In this document: one piece after another, positions 26,853-35,141 of the stretch
Layout: every line of letters starts with the position of its first letter
Position numbering within the stretch: the first letter of the stretch is position 1
Assembly (NCBI GenBank): GCA_016212665.1
Contig: JACREZ010000028.1
Coordinates: 1-64,000, forward strand
Direction: 5' to 3'
Source of the DNA: Ignavibacteriota bacterium
GTDB lineage: Bacteria > Bacteroidota > Ignavibacteria > UBA10030 > SZUA-254
Length of the DNA stretch: 64,000 nt
The notes under the pieces: model-generated
Told to the model about the DNA's origin: nothing
The model's database searches: none
The model's input: the letters and a program-made list of their open reading frames with translations, nothing else
Program-made: the position numbers and the translations under genes

Positions 26853-27539
26853 TTACAGCCCATACTTCACAATACACCACAACACTCGCACCCCATCTTT
26901 CCACGTAATTTTCTTTCCCTGAGCATAATCACGTCCGCTGTAGGAAACGCCGACTTCATAAATTCTGCATTTGAGTTTGGCAACCTTAGCGGTAAACTCC
27001 GGGTCGAAGCCGAAACGGTTTTCCTGAAGGGATATCTTTTTCAACACATCGGCGCGAATCATTTTGTAACATGTTTCCATATCGCTGAGGTTGAGATTGG
27101 TAACCATGTTGATGAAGAGCGTGAGAAATTTATTTCCCATGTAATGCCAGAAGTATAGCACTCGATGTTCTTCACTACCGACAAAGCGTGAACCGAACAC
27201 CACATCTGCGCGGCCGTCGAGAATTGGTTTGAGGAGTTTGTAGTAATCGTTCGGGTCGTATTCGAGGTCGGCATCCTGCACAACGACAATATCTCCCGCG
27301 ACAACGGTTGTTCCGGTTCTGAATGCCGCACCTTTTCCTTTGTTGATTTCATGGTAGAGAAATTTGATGCCTGCAGGTTTATCTTGCTCGAACTGTTTCA
27401 GGATTTCTCTTGTCCCGTCGGTTGAGTAATCATCAACAAGGATAATTTCTTTCGGAAAATCTACAGCCTGCACGCGGCGGACAAGTTCAAGAACGGTTGC
27501 ACGTTCGTTGTAAATCGGAATGATAACGGAGAGAGTCAT
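26853..27539 (-). CDS. Family 2 glycosyltransferase (dolichyl-phosphate mannose synthase-like)
   Basis: The 228-residue GT2 protein has SVIIPIYNERATVLELV at its start, the DDYSTDGT nucleotide-binding loop and the metal-binding VVQDADLEYDP motif. KITWKDGVRVLWCIVKYGL closes the protein with no extra membrane domain. This architecture matches polyprenyl-phosphate sugar transferases, which make lipid-linked sugars used by GT39-type enzymes. A GT39-like protein is encoded just upstream on the same strand, so the two may act in sequence. The donor sugar cannot be decided from sequence. Confidence 0.88.
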   Translation of the reverse strand: MTLSVIIPIYNERATVLELVRRVQAVDFPKEIILVDDYSTDGTREILKQFEQDKPAGIKFLYHEINKGKGAAFRTGTTVVAGDIVVVQDADLEYDPNDYYKLLKPILDGRADVVFGSRFVGSEEHRVLYFWHYMGNKFLTLFINMVTNLNLSDMETCYKMIRADVLKKISLQENRFGFDPEFTAKVAKLKCRIYEVGVSYSGRDYAQGKKITWKDGVRVLWCIVKYGL

Positions 27540-27609
27540 ACGAGTTTTGAGTTTTGTGTTATGAGTTTGTTGACTTTGTTTCAGGATTCATAAATCAAAT
27601 ATAGTGAGT

Positions 27610-29985
27610 TCACTTTTTATTCTGAATCAAAGTAATCAGTTCAACCGCTTCTTGATTTTTCGGATTGACGCCCACACTTCGTTCCGCTTCATCAAGCGCT
27701 TCTTCTTTCATTTCCATTTTCTGATAAAATTGAGCGAGATTGAAATGATACACTGAACGGGAATAGGAAGTTGTATCAATTCTCAGTGAATCTTTTAACG
27801 CGAGAATTTTCCGGTATGAACGGACAAGCGGGTTTGTTGAATCAATCATCCATAATTGTTGATGATAATGTCTTGCCTGTTTGAAGTCTTGTCGTTGAAT
27901 GGCAAAGTGTGTTCCCCAAAGCAATCCCTCGAAAAATTGAGAAGAGTCAGTCAGCGTATTCTTCATCAATGAGGAAGCACGATTGTAATACCCTGAGTTC
28001 CAATATCCCGATGCGGCTTTCAATTTATTGACACTTCTGATTTCATCGGAAGTCGAGGTTTTGGCTTCAAGGAGAAGACGGAGGAGTTCGAGTTGCCGTT
28101 GCGCGGGTTGAATATAAATGCCAACATCCGAGGGTAATGTGGTTAGTTGTTGATAAACCTGTTGTGCCTGCACTTCGTTTCCTTGCAAAGAAAAACAAAC
28201 TAATCTTTGAAAGATAACGTCGGGACGAGTGGGTGCAAATTGTATAATCGAATCGAGTATTCTCTCGGCGCTCTTATATTCTTCATTCAACATCAATCTT
28301 CGCGCTGTGACAAGATGCCCGGAGATGCTCGTCGTATTTTCGACATCGAATTTTTCCCGTAACGGTTCTTTCAGCAACGAATGTATTTTATAGAGATGGA
28401 GATTTCCGGCAGTATAAACATGCTCGAACGTAAATCGGGATGATTCGAGCATGTTCATTTCAAACATTGTCGCGTCTTCAATGAAATGAGGCGATAAAAG
28501 ATAATCGGTATGATTATCACGAAGAGAAATTTCAAATGGAGGAACTTCGATGTTCGGATACATCAAAAAAACTTTTCGTTCACCGCCTGAGAACAGAGCA
28601 AGGTCTTTGAGCGGGCTTGCTATAACACTATTCTCAGGAGTGTTCTCCTGAATCCATGTTCCAAGTTCGCTCCAGGGTAACGCGTTCGCTTTGTTCGAGC
28701 GAATGGTATGGTGAATCATTTCTGAAACGCTGACGGCATTAGGGATGATAACAACTCCTGCCAACAAAATAATGAAGACTTTTTGTTTGAAAAAATCAAA
28801 CCAAGAAAACCTGTTGACAATATTATTCAACCCAATCAAACAAAAGAAAAGAACGAACGGAACGAGTGGAAGCATGTAACGCATGTCGTTGAACGGGAAG
28901 ATGCACAGCACCAGAAGGTATGCGAGGATGAAGAGGAACAGCGGAGCGCGAGTGCTGTTGTACAATGGAGCAATGGAATAATGGAGTGTCGGAGTGTTGG
29001 AGTGTTGGAGCGGTGAAATGAGTCCAAGAAAAAATGTTGGAAGGAAAAGAAAGAAAATGAAATATCTGCCTGTTTCAAATATTTGCCTGATAAACTGGTA
29101 GAGCCATGATGCTTCGTTGAATATGGATGAAAGTTGTTGAGTGGCAAATGTCGGATAGAACATCATGCCGAGAAGAAAATCCGAGTAGGCTTTCAGGTTG
29201 TGCCAATAGCGAACGAGGAGTTCGTTCACGAACGATGTATCGAGTGAAGTCATGATGTGGTCGAACACCCATGGAGAATTTCCCGTTTGTGAGAACACTG
29301 TTTGTTCGACGAGGAGATGATTTCGGATATTCCATATTCCGAGAGCAACGGTAACACATCCCGCTGTGATGAACGCTCGTTTCCAATCTTTTCTCATTGC
29401 ATACATCAAGATGACGACTGCAACGAGCGATAATCCGATTTCGCGAAGTAATGTTGCAGCGACGATGCTGATGATGAGAAAAATGAAATATAAATTCTGC
29501 CGTGCTGTTTCTTCATCTTGTTTGAAGTAGAAAATAAATGTAGCGAGGATTGCAACAATGAACGGAACATCCGAGAGGACTTCCGTCGAGTAGAGAAGCA
29601 AGAGCGGATTGAAAGCGAAAAATGTAGTCGCAACTACAGTAGTTGTTTGGTGAAAGAATCGAAGGAGGAGAATGTAGAAAAGTATGATAGCAGAAATCCC
29701 GAAGAACAATGTCCACACCTTTACCGCAGGAACAGAGAGCGGGAAAATGAGTTCAACAGGTGCTATTAGAAGAGAATACAACGGACCATGATTGACGAAC
29801 TTGTCTGGTTCGGGAGTAGTATTGTCAACGAAACCTTGAAGGTGAGCGAGCGAGTTTCCCCAGAGAAGATATTGGCTACTATCGGGCGTTAATAAATTCC
29901 GGTCGCTAACGCGCAATAACCCAAAAACGAAAAACAAAAAACATACAACGAGAAGCCAAAGATGTTCTTTGAAAATCTTTCGCAT
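27610..29985 (-). CDS. GT39/ArnT-like membrane glycosyltransferase with C-terminal TPR region
   Basis: The 791-residue protein has many membrane segments in its first 450 residues, with LLTPDSSQYLLWGNSLAHLQGF in the first periplasmic loop, as in ArnT/PMT-type enzymes that use polyprenyl-phosphate sugars. Residues from about 540 to the end are soluble helical repeats of TPR type (YHFNLAQFYQKMEMKEEALD). A loop between membrane segments (about residues 325-345) contains LQHSNTPTLHYSIAPL, translated from an 8-bp tandem repeat. Neighbouring GT2 and this enzyme may form a glycosylation pair. The acceptor is unknown. Confidence 0.83.
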   Translation of the reverse strand: MRKIFKEHLWLLVVCFLFFVFGLLRVSDRNLLTPDSSQYLLWGNSLAHLQGFVDNTTPEPDKFVNHGPLYSLLIAPVELIFPLSVPAVKVWTLFFGISAIILFYILLLRFFHQTTTVVATTFFAFNPLLLLYSTEVLSDVPFIVAILATFIFYFKQDEETARQNLYFIFLIISIVAATLLREIGLSLVAVVILMYAMRKDWKRAFITAGCVTVALGIWNIRNHLLVEQTVFSQTGNSPWVFDHIMTSLDTSFVNELLVRYWHNLKAYSDFLLGMMFYPTFATQQLSSIFNEASWLYQFIRQIFETGRYFIFFLFLPTFFLGLISPLQHSNTPTLHYSIAPLYNSTRAPLFLFILAYLLVLCIFPFNDMRYMLPLVPFVLFFCLIGLNNIVNRFSWFDFFKQKVFIILLAGVVIIPNAVSVSEMIHHTIRSNKANALPWSELGTWIQENTPENSVIASPLKDLALFSGGERKVFLMYPNIEVPPFEISLRDNHTDYLLSPHFIEDATMFEMNMLESSRFTFEHVYTAGNLHLYKIHSLLKEPLREKFDVENTTSISGHLVTARRLMLNEEYKSAERILDSIIQFAPTRPDVIFQRLVCFSLQGNEVQAQQVYQQLTTLPSDVGIYIQPAQRQLELLRLLLEAKTSTSDEIRSVNKLKAASGYWNSGYYNRASSLMKNTLTDSSQFFEGLLWGTHFAIQRQDFKQARHYHQQLWMIDSTNPLVRSYRKILALKDSLRIDTTSYSRSVYHFNLAQFYQKMEMKEEALDEAERSVGVNPKNQEAVELITLIQNKK
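28963..29010. repeat. 8-bp tandem repeat inside the GT39-like gene
   Basis: Six gap-free octamers (CAATGGAG, CAATGGAA, TAATGGAG, TGTCGGAG, and TGTTGGAG twice) total 48 bp and keep the reading frame. The reverse complement CTCCATTA is shared with the array in the larE-like gene. Confidence 0.85.
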
Positions 29986-29993
29986 AGAGAAAA

Positions 29994-30935
29994 CTACCCG
30001 CGTGCGTTCAGAAGTTGCGCGTGAACTTCATCGTGACTTTCGCTCGGCTCAAGATGACTGATAATTTCCGTCTGCATCGGAAATGCTTTTTTGATTTCCT
30101 GTTCGATAACTGTTGCTTCAAGATGTGCATCGGCAATCGTAGCATTATCGGGGAAGAGAAGATGAAATTCGATGAGGAGTTTGTTTCCAGCGTTGCGGTG
30201 TCGAAGGTGATGAAATCCGATATTGAATTTTTGAGTTTGAGTTTGAAGGATTGATTGAAGTTTCGCACCGACTTCAGGGTCGGCTTCATCCATCAATCCG
30301 CCGATGGATTGACGGATGAGATTGCCGCCTGTCCACAAAATATTAATCGCGACGACGATAGCAACAAGCGGGTCAAACGGAAGCCATCCGGTAAATTTTG
30401 TCAGCAACAATCCTACGATGACACCGAGACTTGTCCAACTATCGGTAAGAACGTGCTTACCATTCGCTTCGAGAATGAGTGAGTGATTTTTCTTCCCCCG
30501 GTACAACAAATATCCGCCGAGAGCACCGTTGATGATTGTTGCCGCGACGGTGAAATAAATTCCTTGCTCGATATTCTCAATTTGCAATCCCTGAATCCAT
30601 TTGAGAATGGATTCCACTATTATATAGATTGCGGCAAGGATAATCATCGCACCTTCAAAGCCGGCAGAGAAAAAACTGATGCGGTCGTGACCATAGAGGT
30701 GTGTATCGTCTGCGGGTTTGAGACTGAGCCACAAACTGTACGCGGCAAACGAAATTGCAAGAATGTGAACGACCGATTCCGCCGCGTCAGAAAGAATTGC
30801 CGCCGAGCCGGTGACAATATACGCGTACATTTTCACCACCAGCATGAAGACGCCGACTCCAAGCGAGAGCCGCATCGCAAACTTGCTATTGGCGTTTACT
30901 TCATCGTTGCTTTGTGTTAGAACGACTTGGTCCAT
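29994..30935 (-). CDS. Cation diffusion facilitator family transporter
   Basis: This 313-residue inner-membrane protein has six predicted helices and the CDF metal-site motifs: SDAAESVVH in helix 2 and HVLTDSWTS in helix 5. A cytoplasmic C-terminal domain follows (about 205-300, with HHLRHRNAGNKLLIEFHLLFP). It should export Zn2+ or a similar divalent ion in exchange for protons; the motif alone does not fix the metal. The gene lies 8 bp from the GT39-like gene and 5 bp from the DUF255 gene, so all are likely on one transcript. Confidence 0.92.
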   Translation of the reverse strand: MDQVVLTQSNDEVNANSKFAMRLSLGVGVFMLVVKMYAYIVTGSAAILSDAAESVVHILAISFAAYSLWLSLKPADDTHLYGHDRISFFSAGFEGAMIILAAIYIIVESILKWIQGLQIENIEQGIYFTVAATIINGALGGYLLYRGKKNHSLILEANGKHVLTDSWTSLGVIVGLLLTKFTGWLPFDPLVAIVVAINILWTGGNLIRQSIGGLMDEADPEVGAKLQSILQTQTQKFNIGFHHLRHRNAGNKLLIEFHLLFPDNATIADAHLEATVIEQEIKKAFPMQTEIISHLEPSESHDEVHAQLLNARG

Positions 30936-30940
30936 CGGTG

Positions 30941-33052
30941 TTATTTCATAAGTAATTCACGCACGACCGAAATATCAGAAGTTGGAAGTTGACATGCAAA
31001 ATTTTTGCAAATGTATGCCGTCGCTTTGCCATCAATCGGTTGCATATCTTTTATGAACGGAAGGAATTTTTCAAGAGATGTTCTGTTCTTTTCATCAACC
31101 ATGAGCAATATTTTGCCCGGAATGTAGTGCGAGTGAATCTCGTTGAGCAGTGGTTTTGTTTCCCCTGCGCTCGTTCCGACAAGAATAAGTTCTTTCGGTG
31201 TGGATAAAAACCAATCGAGCGCAACAAGCATTTGGGGAAGAACGTGAGGATGCATACTCAGACTTGCACCGAAGAGATTGAGAGTTTGTTCTGCCTTTAA
31301 TTTCCAATCATTGTTCGATGTGATGTGAGAGAGTCGAAGCAGGTTGAGAACGGAAACAGAGTTTCCTGTTGGTTCGGCTCCGTCATAATCTTCCTTCAGT
31401 CGAAGAAGAAGGGACGAATCGTTTGATGCGGAATCAAAAAAGCCTCCATCAGTTTCATCCCAGAAAATTCTGATTTGTTGTTTTGTTAGATTGATTGCCG
31501 TTGTTAACCAATGCACATCGAACGATGATTCATAGAGGTCAATCAATCCTTGAATGAGGAACGCATAGTCCTGCAGCGAACCATGAAATCGTGCTTCCCC
31601 ATCCCGGTAGCGGCGGTGAAGCGCTTTTGCTTCTTTATTGTAGAGTGATTTTGTAATAAATCGTGTTGCTTTCAAAGCCGCTTTGAGATAGTGTTCTTCA
31701 TTGAAAATCTGATACGCGCGCGAAAATGCTGAAATCATCAAACCGTTCCATGCTGTGATGATTTTATCATCAAGGTGAGGGCGAGGTCGTTGTTCCCGTT
31801 TCTTAAACAAAATCTTTTTGCATGAAACGATGATTCGTTCGACTTCTTCAATCGGTTTATTGAATTGTGTTGCCGTTTCTTCGAGTGAATGTTTGATGAA
31901 CAAAACATTCTTCTTTTGGAAAACGCCAAGCGGGTCGGAGAGAGCGTTTCCTTGTTCTTCTATTCCAAAGTGAAAACAGAAAAGGTCAGCATCGTTTCCG
32001 AGCAATGTGTTGACTTCCACTTTTGTCCAGAGATAAAAGGTCCCCTCTTCTTTTTCATGAGGATGTTCGTGGGTGAATGCGCTCTCTGCATCTTCTGCAG
32101 AGTAGAAACCGCCTTCAGGAGAAGTTATGACACGCAGAACATAATCAAGAATATTTCGTGCAACATCTGCATAAAACTCATCGTGGGTAATCTGATATGC
32201 TTCAAGATACGAGCAGGCAAGTTGCCCCTGGTCGTACAACATTTTTTCAAAATGTGGAATCCGCCATTGCTCATCAACCGAGTAACGATGAAAGCCGCCG
32301 CCGAGTTGGTCGTACATTCCGCCCTCCGCCATTTTGCGAAGAGTTTGCAACGTCATTTCCAACGCGTCCTTTTTTCTTGTTTGATAATAATATCTCAACA
32401 GGAAATTGAACACGGATGGACGGGGAAACTTCGGCGCACGACCGAAGCCGGCATGAACGATGTCGAATTCGTTATGGAATAAATCGAATGCTTTCGTGAG
32501 TTGGTGAGTCGTAAGTGGTGAGTGGTGAGCGGTGTGTTTTTGGTTCGTGAGATATTCAGTAATTGAATTACTCGACTCCGTAATATTTTTCTTTTCAGAT
32601 TTCCAGAGTGTAGAAATTCGCTGAACGACCTGACGGAATCCCGGTTTCCCGTAATGCGATGTTGGCGGGAAATAGGTTCCTCCGAAGAACGGTTTCAAAT
32701 CGTGTGTGAGAAAAACGGAGAGTGGCCAACCGCCGCTACCCGTCATTGCCTGTACTGCCGACATGTAAATTCTGTCAATATCAGGTTGCTCTTCTCTATC
32801 CACTTTGATGCAGATGAGTTTTTCGTTCATCAACTTGGCGATTTCTTCATTCTCAAACACCTCACGCTCCATCACGTGACACCAGTAGCACGTCGAGTAG
32901 CCGATGGAAAGAAAAATCGGCTTGTCTTCGTTTCGCGCTTTCTCAAATGCTTCATCTCCCCACGGAAACCAATCAACGGGATTATATGCGTGTTGGAGTA
33001 AGTAAGGACTTTTTTCTTTGATGAGTCGGTTTGTAGTTGTTGATTTCTTCAT
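30941..33052 (-). CDS. DUF255 / YyaL-type thioredoxin-domain protein
   Basis: From the ATG at 33052 (a TTG at 33061 is the alternative) the product is 703 residues. The N-terminal thioredoxin-like domain contains [14 protein letters not shown] and [15 protein letters not shown] with a CxxC pair. The remainder is an alpha/alpha barrel related to N-acylglucosamine 2-epimerase and six-hairpin glycosidases (for example [21 protein letters not shown]). The family is widespread, with human SPATA20 as a member, and its activity is not established. The linker between the domains contains [12 protein letters not shown], which comes from a 7-bp repeat array. Confidence 0.9.
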   Translation of the reverse strand: MKKSTTTNRLIKEKSPYLLQHAYNPVDWFPWGDEAFEKARNEDKPIFLSIGYSTCYWCHVMEREVFENEEIAKLMNEKLICIKVDREEQPDIDRIYMSAVQAMTGSGGWPLSVFLTHDLKPFFGGTYFPPTSHYGKPGFRQVVQRISTLWKSEKKNITESSNSITEYLTNQKHTAHHSPLTTHQLTKAFDLFHNEFDIVHAGFGRAPKFPRPSVFNFLLRYYYQTRKKDALEMTLQTLRKMAEGGMYDQLGGGFHRYSVDEQWRIPHFEKMLYDQGQLACSYLEAYQITHDEFYADVARNILDYVLRVITSPEGGFYSAEDAESAFTHEHPHEKEEGTFYLWTKVEVNTLLGNDADLFCFHFGIEEQGNALSDPLGVFQKKNVLFIKHSLEETATQFNKPIEEVERIIVSCKKILFKKREQRPRPHLDDKIITAWNGLMISAFSRAYQIFNEEHYLKAALKATRFITKSLYNKEAKALHRRYRDGEARFHGSLQDYAFLIQGLIDLYESSFDVHWLTTAINLTKQQIRIFWDETDGGFFDSASNDSSLLLRLKEDYDGAEPTGNSVSVLNLLRLSHITSNNDWKLKAEQTLNLFGASLSMHPHVLPQMLVALDWFLSTPKELILVGTSAGETKPLLNEIHSHYIPGKILLMVDEKNRTSLEKFLPFIKDMQPIDGKATAYICKNFACQLPTSDISVVRELLMK
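32496..32538. repeat. 7-bp tandem repeat (GTGAGTG family) inside the DUF255 gene
   Basis: The units GTGAGTTG, GTGAGTC, GTAAGTG, GTGAGTG, GTGAGCG and GTGTGTT are consecutive. They encode the interdomain peptide [10 protein letters not shown] on the minus strand. The same word occurs in intergenic arrays at 33090-33110 and 33371-33401. Confidence 0.85.
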
Positions 33053-33089
33053 GAAGGACAATTAGGGAAGTGAATCTGATTTATTGAGA

Positions 33090-33110
33090 GTGAGTCGTTA
33101 GTGGTGAGTA
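33090..33110. repeat. Three 7-bp units (GTGAGTC, GTTAGTG, GTGAGTA)
   Basis: Three gap-free heptamers lie 38 bp upstream of the DUF255 start codon. They belong to the same word family as the in-gene array at 32496-32538. Confidence 0.7.
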
Positions 33111-33212
33111 AAATTTGGATTACGCTGTATGAGGTGAAATTTAACGATGTGTATTTGTTAAAAAGTTACTAACTAAAGGAAGTTACGCAAGGGTAAAAAA
33201 TACATGTATTAA

Positions 33213-33329
33213 CCCCACGATTTATCGTGGGGGGAAAAATTCTCCACACAGAAGTGGCTTTAGCCACTGACATCAGGGCTAAAGCCCAATGTTGTTCTAT
33301 TGTTTATCTCCCCATCCTAAAGGATGGGG
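33213..33329. repeat. Cluster of four perfect small palindromes (REP/MITE-like)
   Basis: Four stems with 2-nt loops lie in 117 bp: CCCCACGAT-TT-ATCGTGGGG (33213-33232), AGTGGCT-TT-AGCCACT (33253-33268), GGGCT-AA-AGCCC (33276-33287) and CCCCATCCT-AA-AGGATGGGG (33310-33329). The outer pair is G/C-capped and the two loop types (TT, AA) are complementary. There is no coding potential. Resemblance to repetitive extragenic palindromes is inferred; no transposase is nearby. Confidence 0.75.
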
Positions 33330-33370
33330 TTACTCCATTGATATTTTTTTGGTGTTTCGGAACTTCAGTA

Positions 33371-33401
33371 ACTCACCACTCACCAATTAACCACTCACCA
33401 A
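33371..33401. repeat. 7-bp tandem repeat (ACTCACC) abutting the tRNA-Ala fragment
   Basis: The units ACTCACC, ACTCACC, AATTAACC and ACTCACC end three bases before the tRNA-Ala fragment. This is the reverse complement of the GGTGAGT word seen in neighbouring arrays. Confidence 0.8.
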
Positions 33402-33403
33402 AC

Positions 33404-33490
33404 TTGTGGAGCTGAAGGTCAACGACTCGTAGAGGATTCGAACCCTCGACCTTTCGGCCTACGGCTCGTAGAGATGCGAACCGAACGCTC
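33404..33490 (-). pseudogene. Broken tRNA-Ala fragment interrupted by two 16-bp insertions
   Basis: Three blocks (33404-33418, 33435-33457 and 33474-33490) are identical to 33792-33846 of the intact tRNA-Ala locus, 55 bp in all. They cover the 3' flank, T-arm, variable region and anticodon arm. The blocks are separated by 16-bp insertions at 33419-33434 and 33458-33473 that resemble each other at 13 of 16 positions. The 5' part of the tRNA (acceptor strand and D-arm) is missing, so this copy cannot be functional. Confidence 0.88.
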
Positions 33491-33493
33491 CAT

Positions 33494-33775
33494 TTAGACT
33501 TCGGAATATTGTATAATCTTTGATTTATCAAACTTCATTATGAGTTCTTTTTTCTGTTCAGTGCTAAAGTTTTTTTTAAGATCCCATTCACGCCACATAG
33601 CTTCTGAACGAGTTAAGTAAGTCTCAAAGTAACCGAGTCTAAAAGGAGCCTTTGCTTTTGTTGATTTTCCATATCCTTTATTATGTCTTTCTAATCTTTT
33701 TTGAAGATTACTAGTTTGACCAGTATATAAGGAACCATCTACAAGACTTACGAGAATGTAAACAAAGAAGGACAT
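33494..33775 (-). CDS. Small GIY-YIG nuclease-domain protein
   Basis: The 93-residue protein is a stand-alone GIY-YIG domain: FVYILVSLVDGSLYTGQT supplies the two signature segments, followed by the helix LQKRLERHNKG with its conserved arginine. PFRLGYFETYLTRSEAMWRE then carries the metal-site glutamate region, and WDLKKNFSTEQKKELI closes it. It resembles the YhbQ/URI-type family, whose cellular role is unsettled. The gene lies in the same direction as tRNA-Ala and exactly between the intact tRNA and a 55-bp repeat of the tRNA's 3' portion, as an inserted element would. Confidence 0.88.
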   Translation of the reverse strand: MSFFVYILVSLVDGSLYTGQTSNLQKRLERHNKGYGKSTKAKAPFRLGYFETYLTRSEAMWREWDLKKNFSTEQKKELIMKFDKSKIIQYSEV

Positions 33776-33794
33776 TCAAAATTAGAAAAATTTG

Positions 33795-33867
33795 TGGAGC
33801 TGAAGGGATTCGAACCCTCGACCTTTCGGATGCGAACCGAACGCTCTCCCAGCTGAGCTACAGCCCC
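33795..33867 (-). tRNA. tRNA-Ala (anticodon CGC)
   Basis: The minus strand gives a full cloverleaf with acceptor GGGGCTG/CAGCTCC, including the G3-U70 wobble pair that identifies alanine tRNAs. The anticodon loop TTCGCAT has anticodon CGC, and the T-loop is TTCGAAT. The discriminator is A. CCA is not encoded. Confidence 0.94.
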
Positions 33868-33970
33868 AATCAATTAAAAATGATAAATTAAAAAGGAAAA
33901 AACGTTTAAGGCGGTGAAAATATACTGAAATGAGAGTGAACAACCAAAGAACATTTCCAGAGGTAGTTTG

Positions 33971-35014
33971 TCAATGGTTTTGAATTCTCCATTTGATAAA
34001 AAAACGATTCATAGGGCTTCTTCGTGCTATTGATTGCATAGAATCATAAGGTGCGCTAAAGAGAAGTGAATCCGGAACTGTTACAGAAGGGTTTTTCTGC
34101 TTAAAGTATTTTTTGATTCCTTTATCAAACGGACGAAGTGTTGGAAAAATAATTTCCGCATACTTTTTATCAATAGTAAACATGGGAAGGAAATCAAATG
34201 TATTATCCGGTATGTAACCTGCGGTATCTGAATGATAATCAAAACCGATGATGCGAAGTAAATGTTCTCCCAAAAACAATGTATCTTTGATTCGGTTTTG
34301 AGTTCTAAACATTATCTCCAAATCAAAATCTTTTGCTTGTAAAGTAGAAAAAGAAGAATCGAGTTTGTAAATGTTTTTTAACATTAAATCAAAAGCGGGT
34401 TTGAGGCTTGAATTGAGATACTTGGGTTTGATGAGTTTTAAGGTATATGAAGGATGTGGTGCTGTATCGATTCCAGCAAATTCACCAAAATACTTTTTGT
34501 CATTCGTACTGTATGCCACAGCAATTGCTTGGTCATCATTCACTTTTGTTCTCAAAGAAATATATCCCTCCATATCATGAATTATAAAATCTTGGTTTAA
34601 GACCAGTTTTCTGAAAAATCCCACTTCTGATTTGCCTTGTGTTGGATTTATAAGGGTATCGTATGTAGTATCATACAAAGAGGATGGGCTATCCTTTGAT
34701 GGAAGGTTAATGTATGCTGTTGCATAGATTAAACTTAGTTCGACCATATTTGTTGTACTAATCCAAACGTCAATTTCATTTATTGAATTAGCCATCATTT
34801 CAGAAGTTATATTTGGTGGATATGTCTGATGATAATCTTCAAAAATATGTCTGTATATAGTATCAAGGAAAAAATGTGAATCAGAGTAGTCCGCCGCGGA
34901 AATTTCAAACGGAAATTCCTGCTCGACTGGAATTGACTGAATAATTTCTTCTTCACAACTGAACGTTATGAAGAGAAGCAAAATTGAAATGCCGATTTTC
35001 CCAAAGAGTTTCAT
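33971..35014 (-). CDS. Hypothetical lipoprotein
   Basis: The 347-residue protein has a lipoprotein signal (MKLFGKIGISILLLFITFSC, cysteine at 20). The mature part is acidic and soluble, with no domain I recognise. The C-terminal segment with RRSPMNRFFIKW recalls surface lipoproteins of Chlorobi/Ignavibacteria genomes, but that is only an impression. It is transcribed divergently from hrcA, separated by 127 bp, with no partner gene on its own strand. It is probably anchored in the outer membrane. Confidence 0.7.
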   Translation of the reverse strand: MKLFGKIGISILLLFITFSCEEEIIQSIPVEQEFPFEISAADYSDSHFFLDTIYRHIFEDYHQTYPPNITSEMMANSINEIDVWISTTNMVELSLIYATAYINLPSKDSPSSLYDTTYDTLINPTQGKSEVGFFRKLVLNQDFIIHDMEGYISLRTKVNDDQAIAVAYSTNDKKYFGEFAGIDTAPHPSYTLKLIKPKYLNSSLKPAFDLMLKNIYKLDSSFSTLQAKDFDLEIMFRTQNRIKDTLFLGEHLLRIIGFDYHSDTAGYIPDNTFDFLPMFTIDKKYAEIIFPTLRPFDKGIKKYFKQKNPSVTVPDSLLFSAPYDSMQSIARRSPMNRFFIKWRIQNH

Positions 35015-35141
35015 ACTTTATCAATGTAAGTGTTGTACGATAGTAGCAAAAGCAACAGAATTATCCAAAGACAATTGCTTTGGTAAACTCATCAAAAATG
35101 ATTATTATTTTATCAAAATCAAGGCAAATTGTAGCTTATCA

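Noticed and set aside
35015-35141. CIRCE operator upstream of hrcA
   Set aside because: I looked for TTAGCACTC-N9-GAGTGCTAA or a close variant in the spacer and did not find one.
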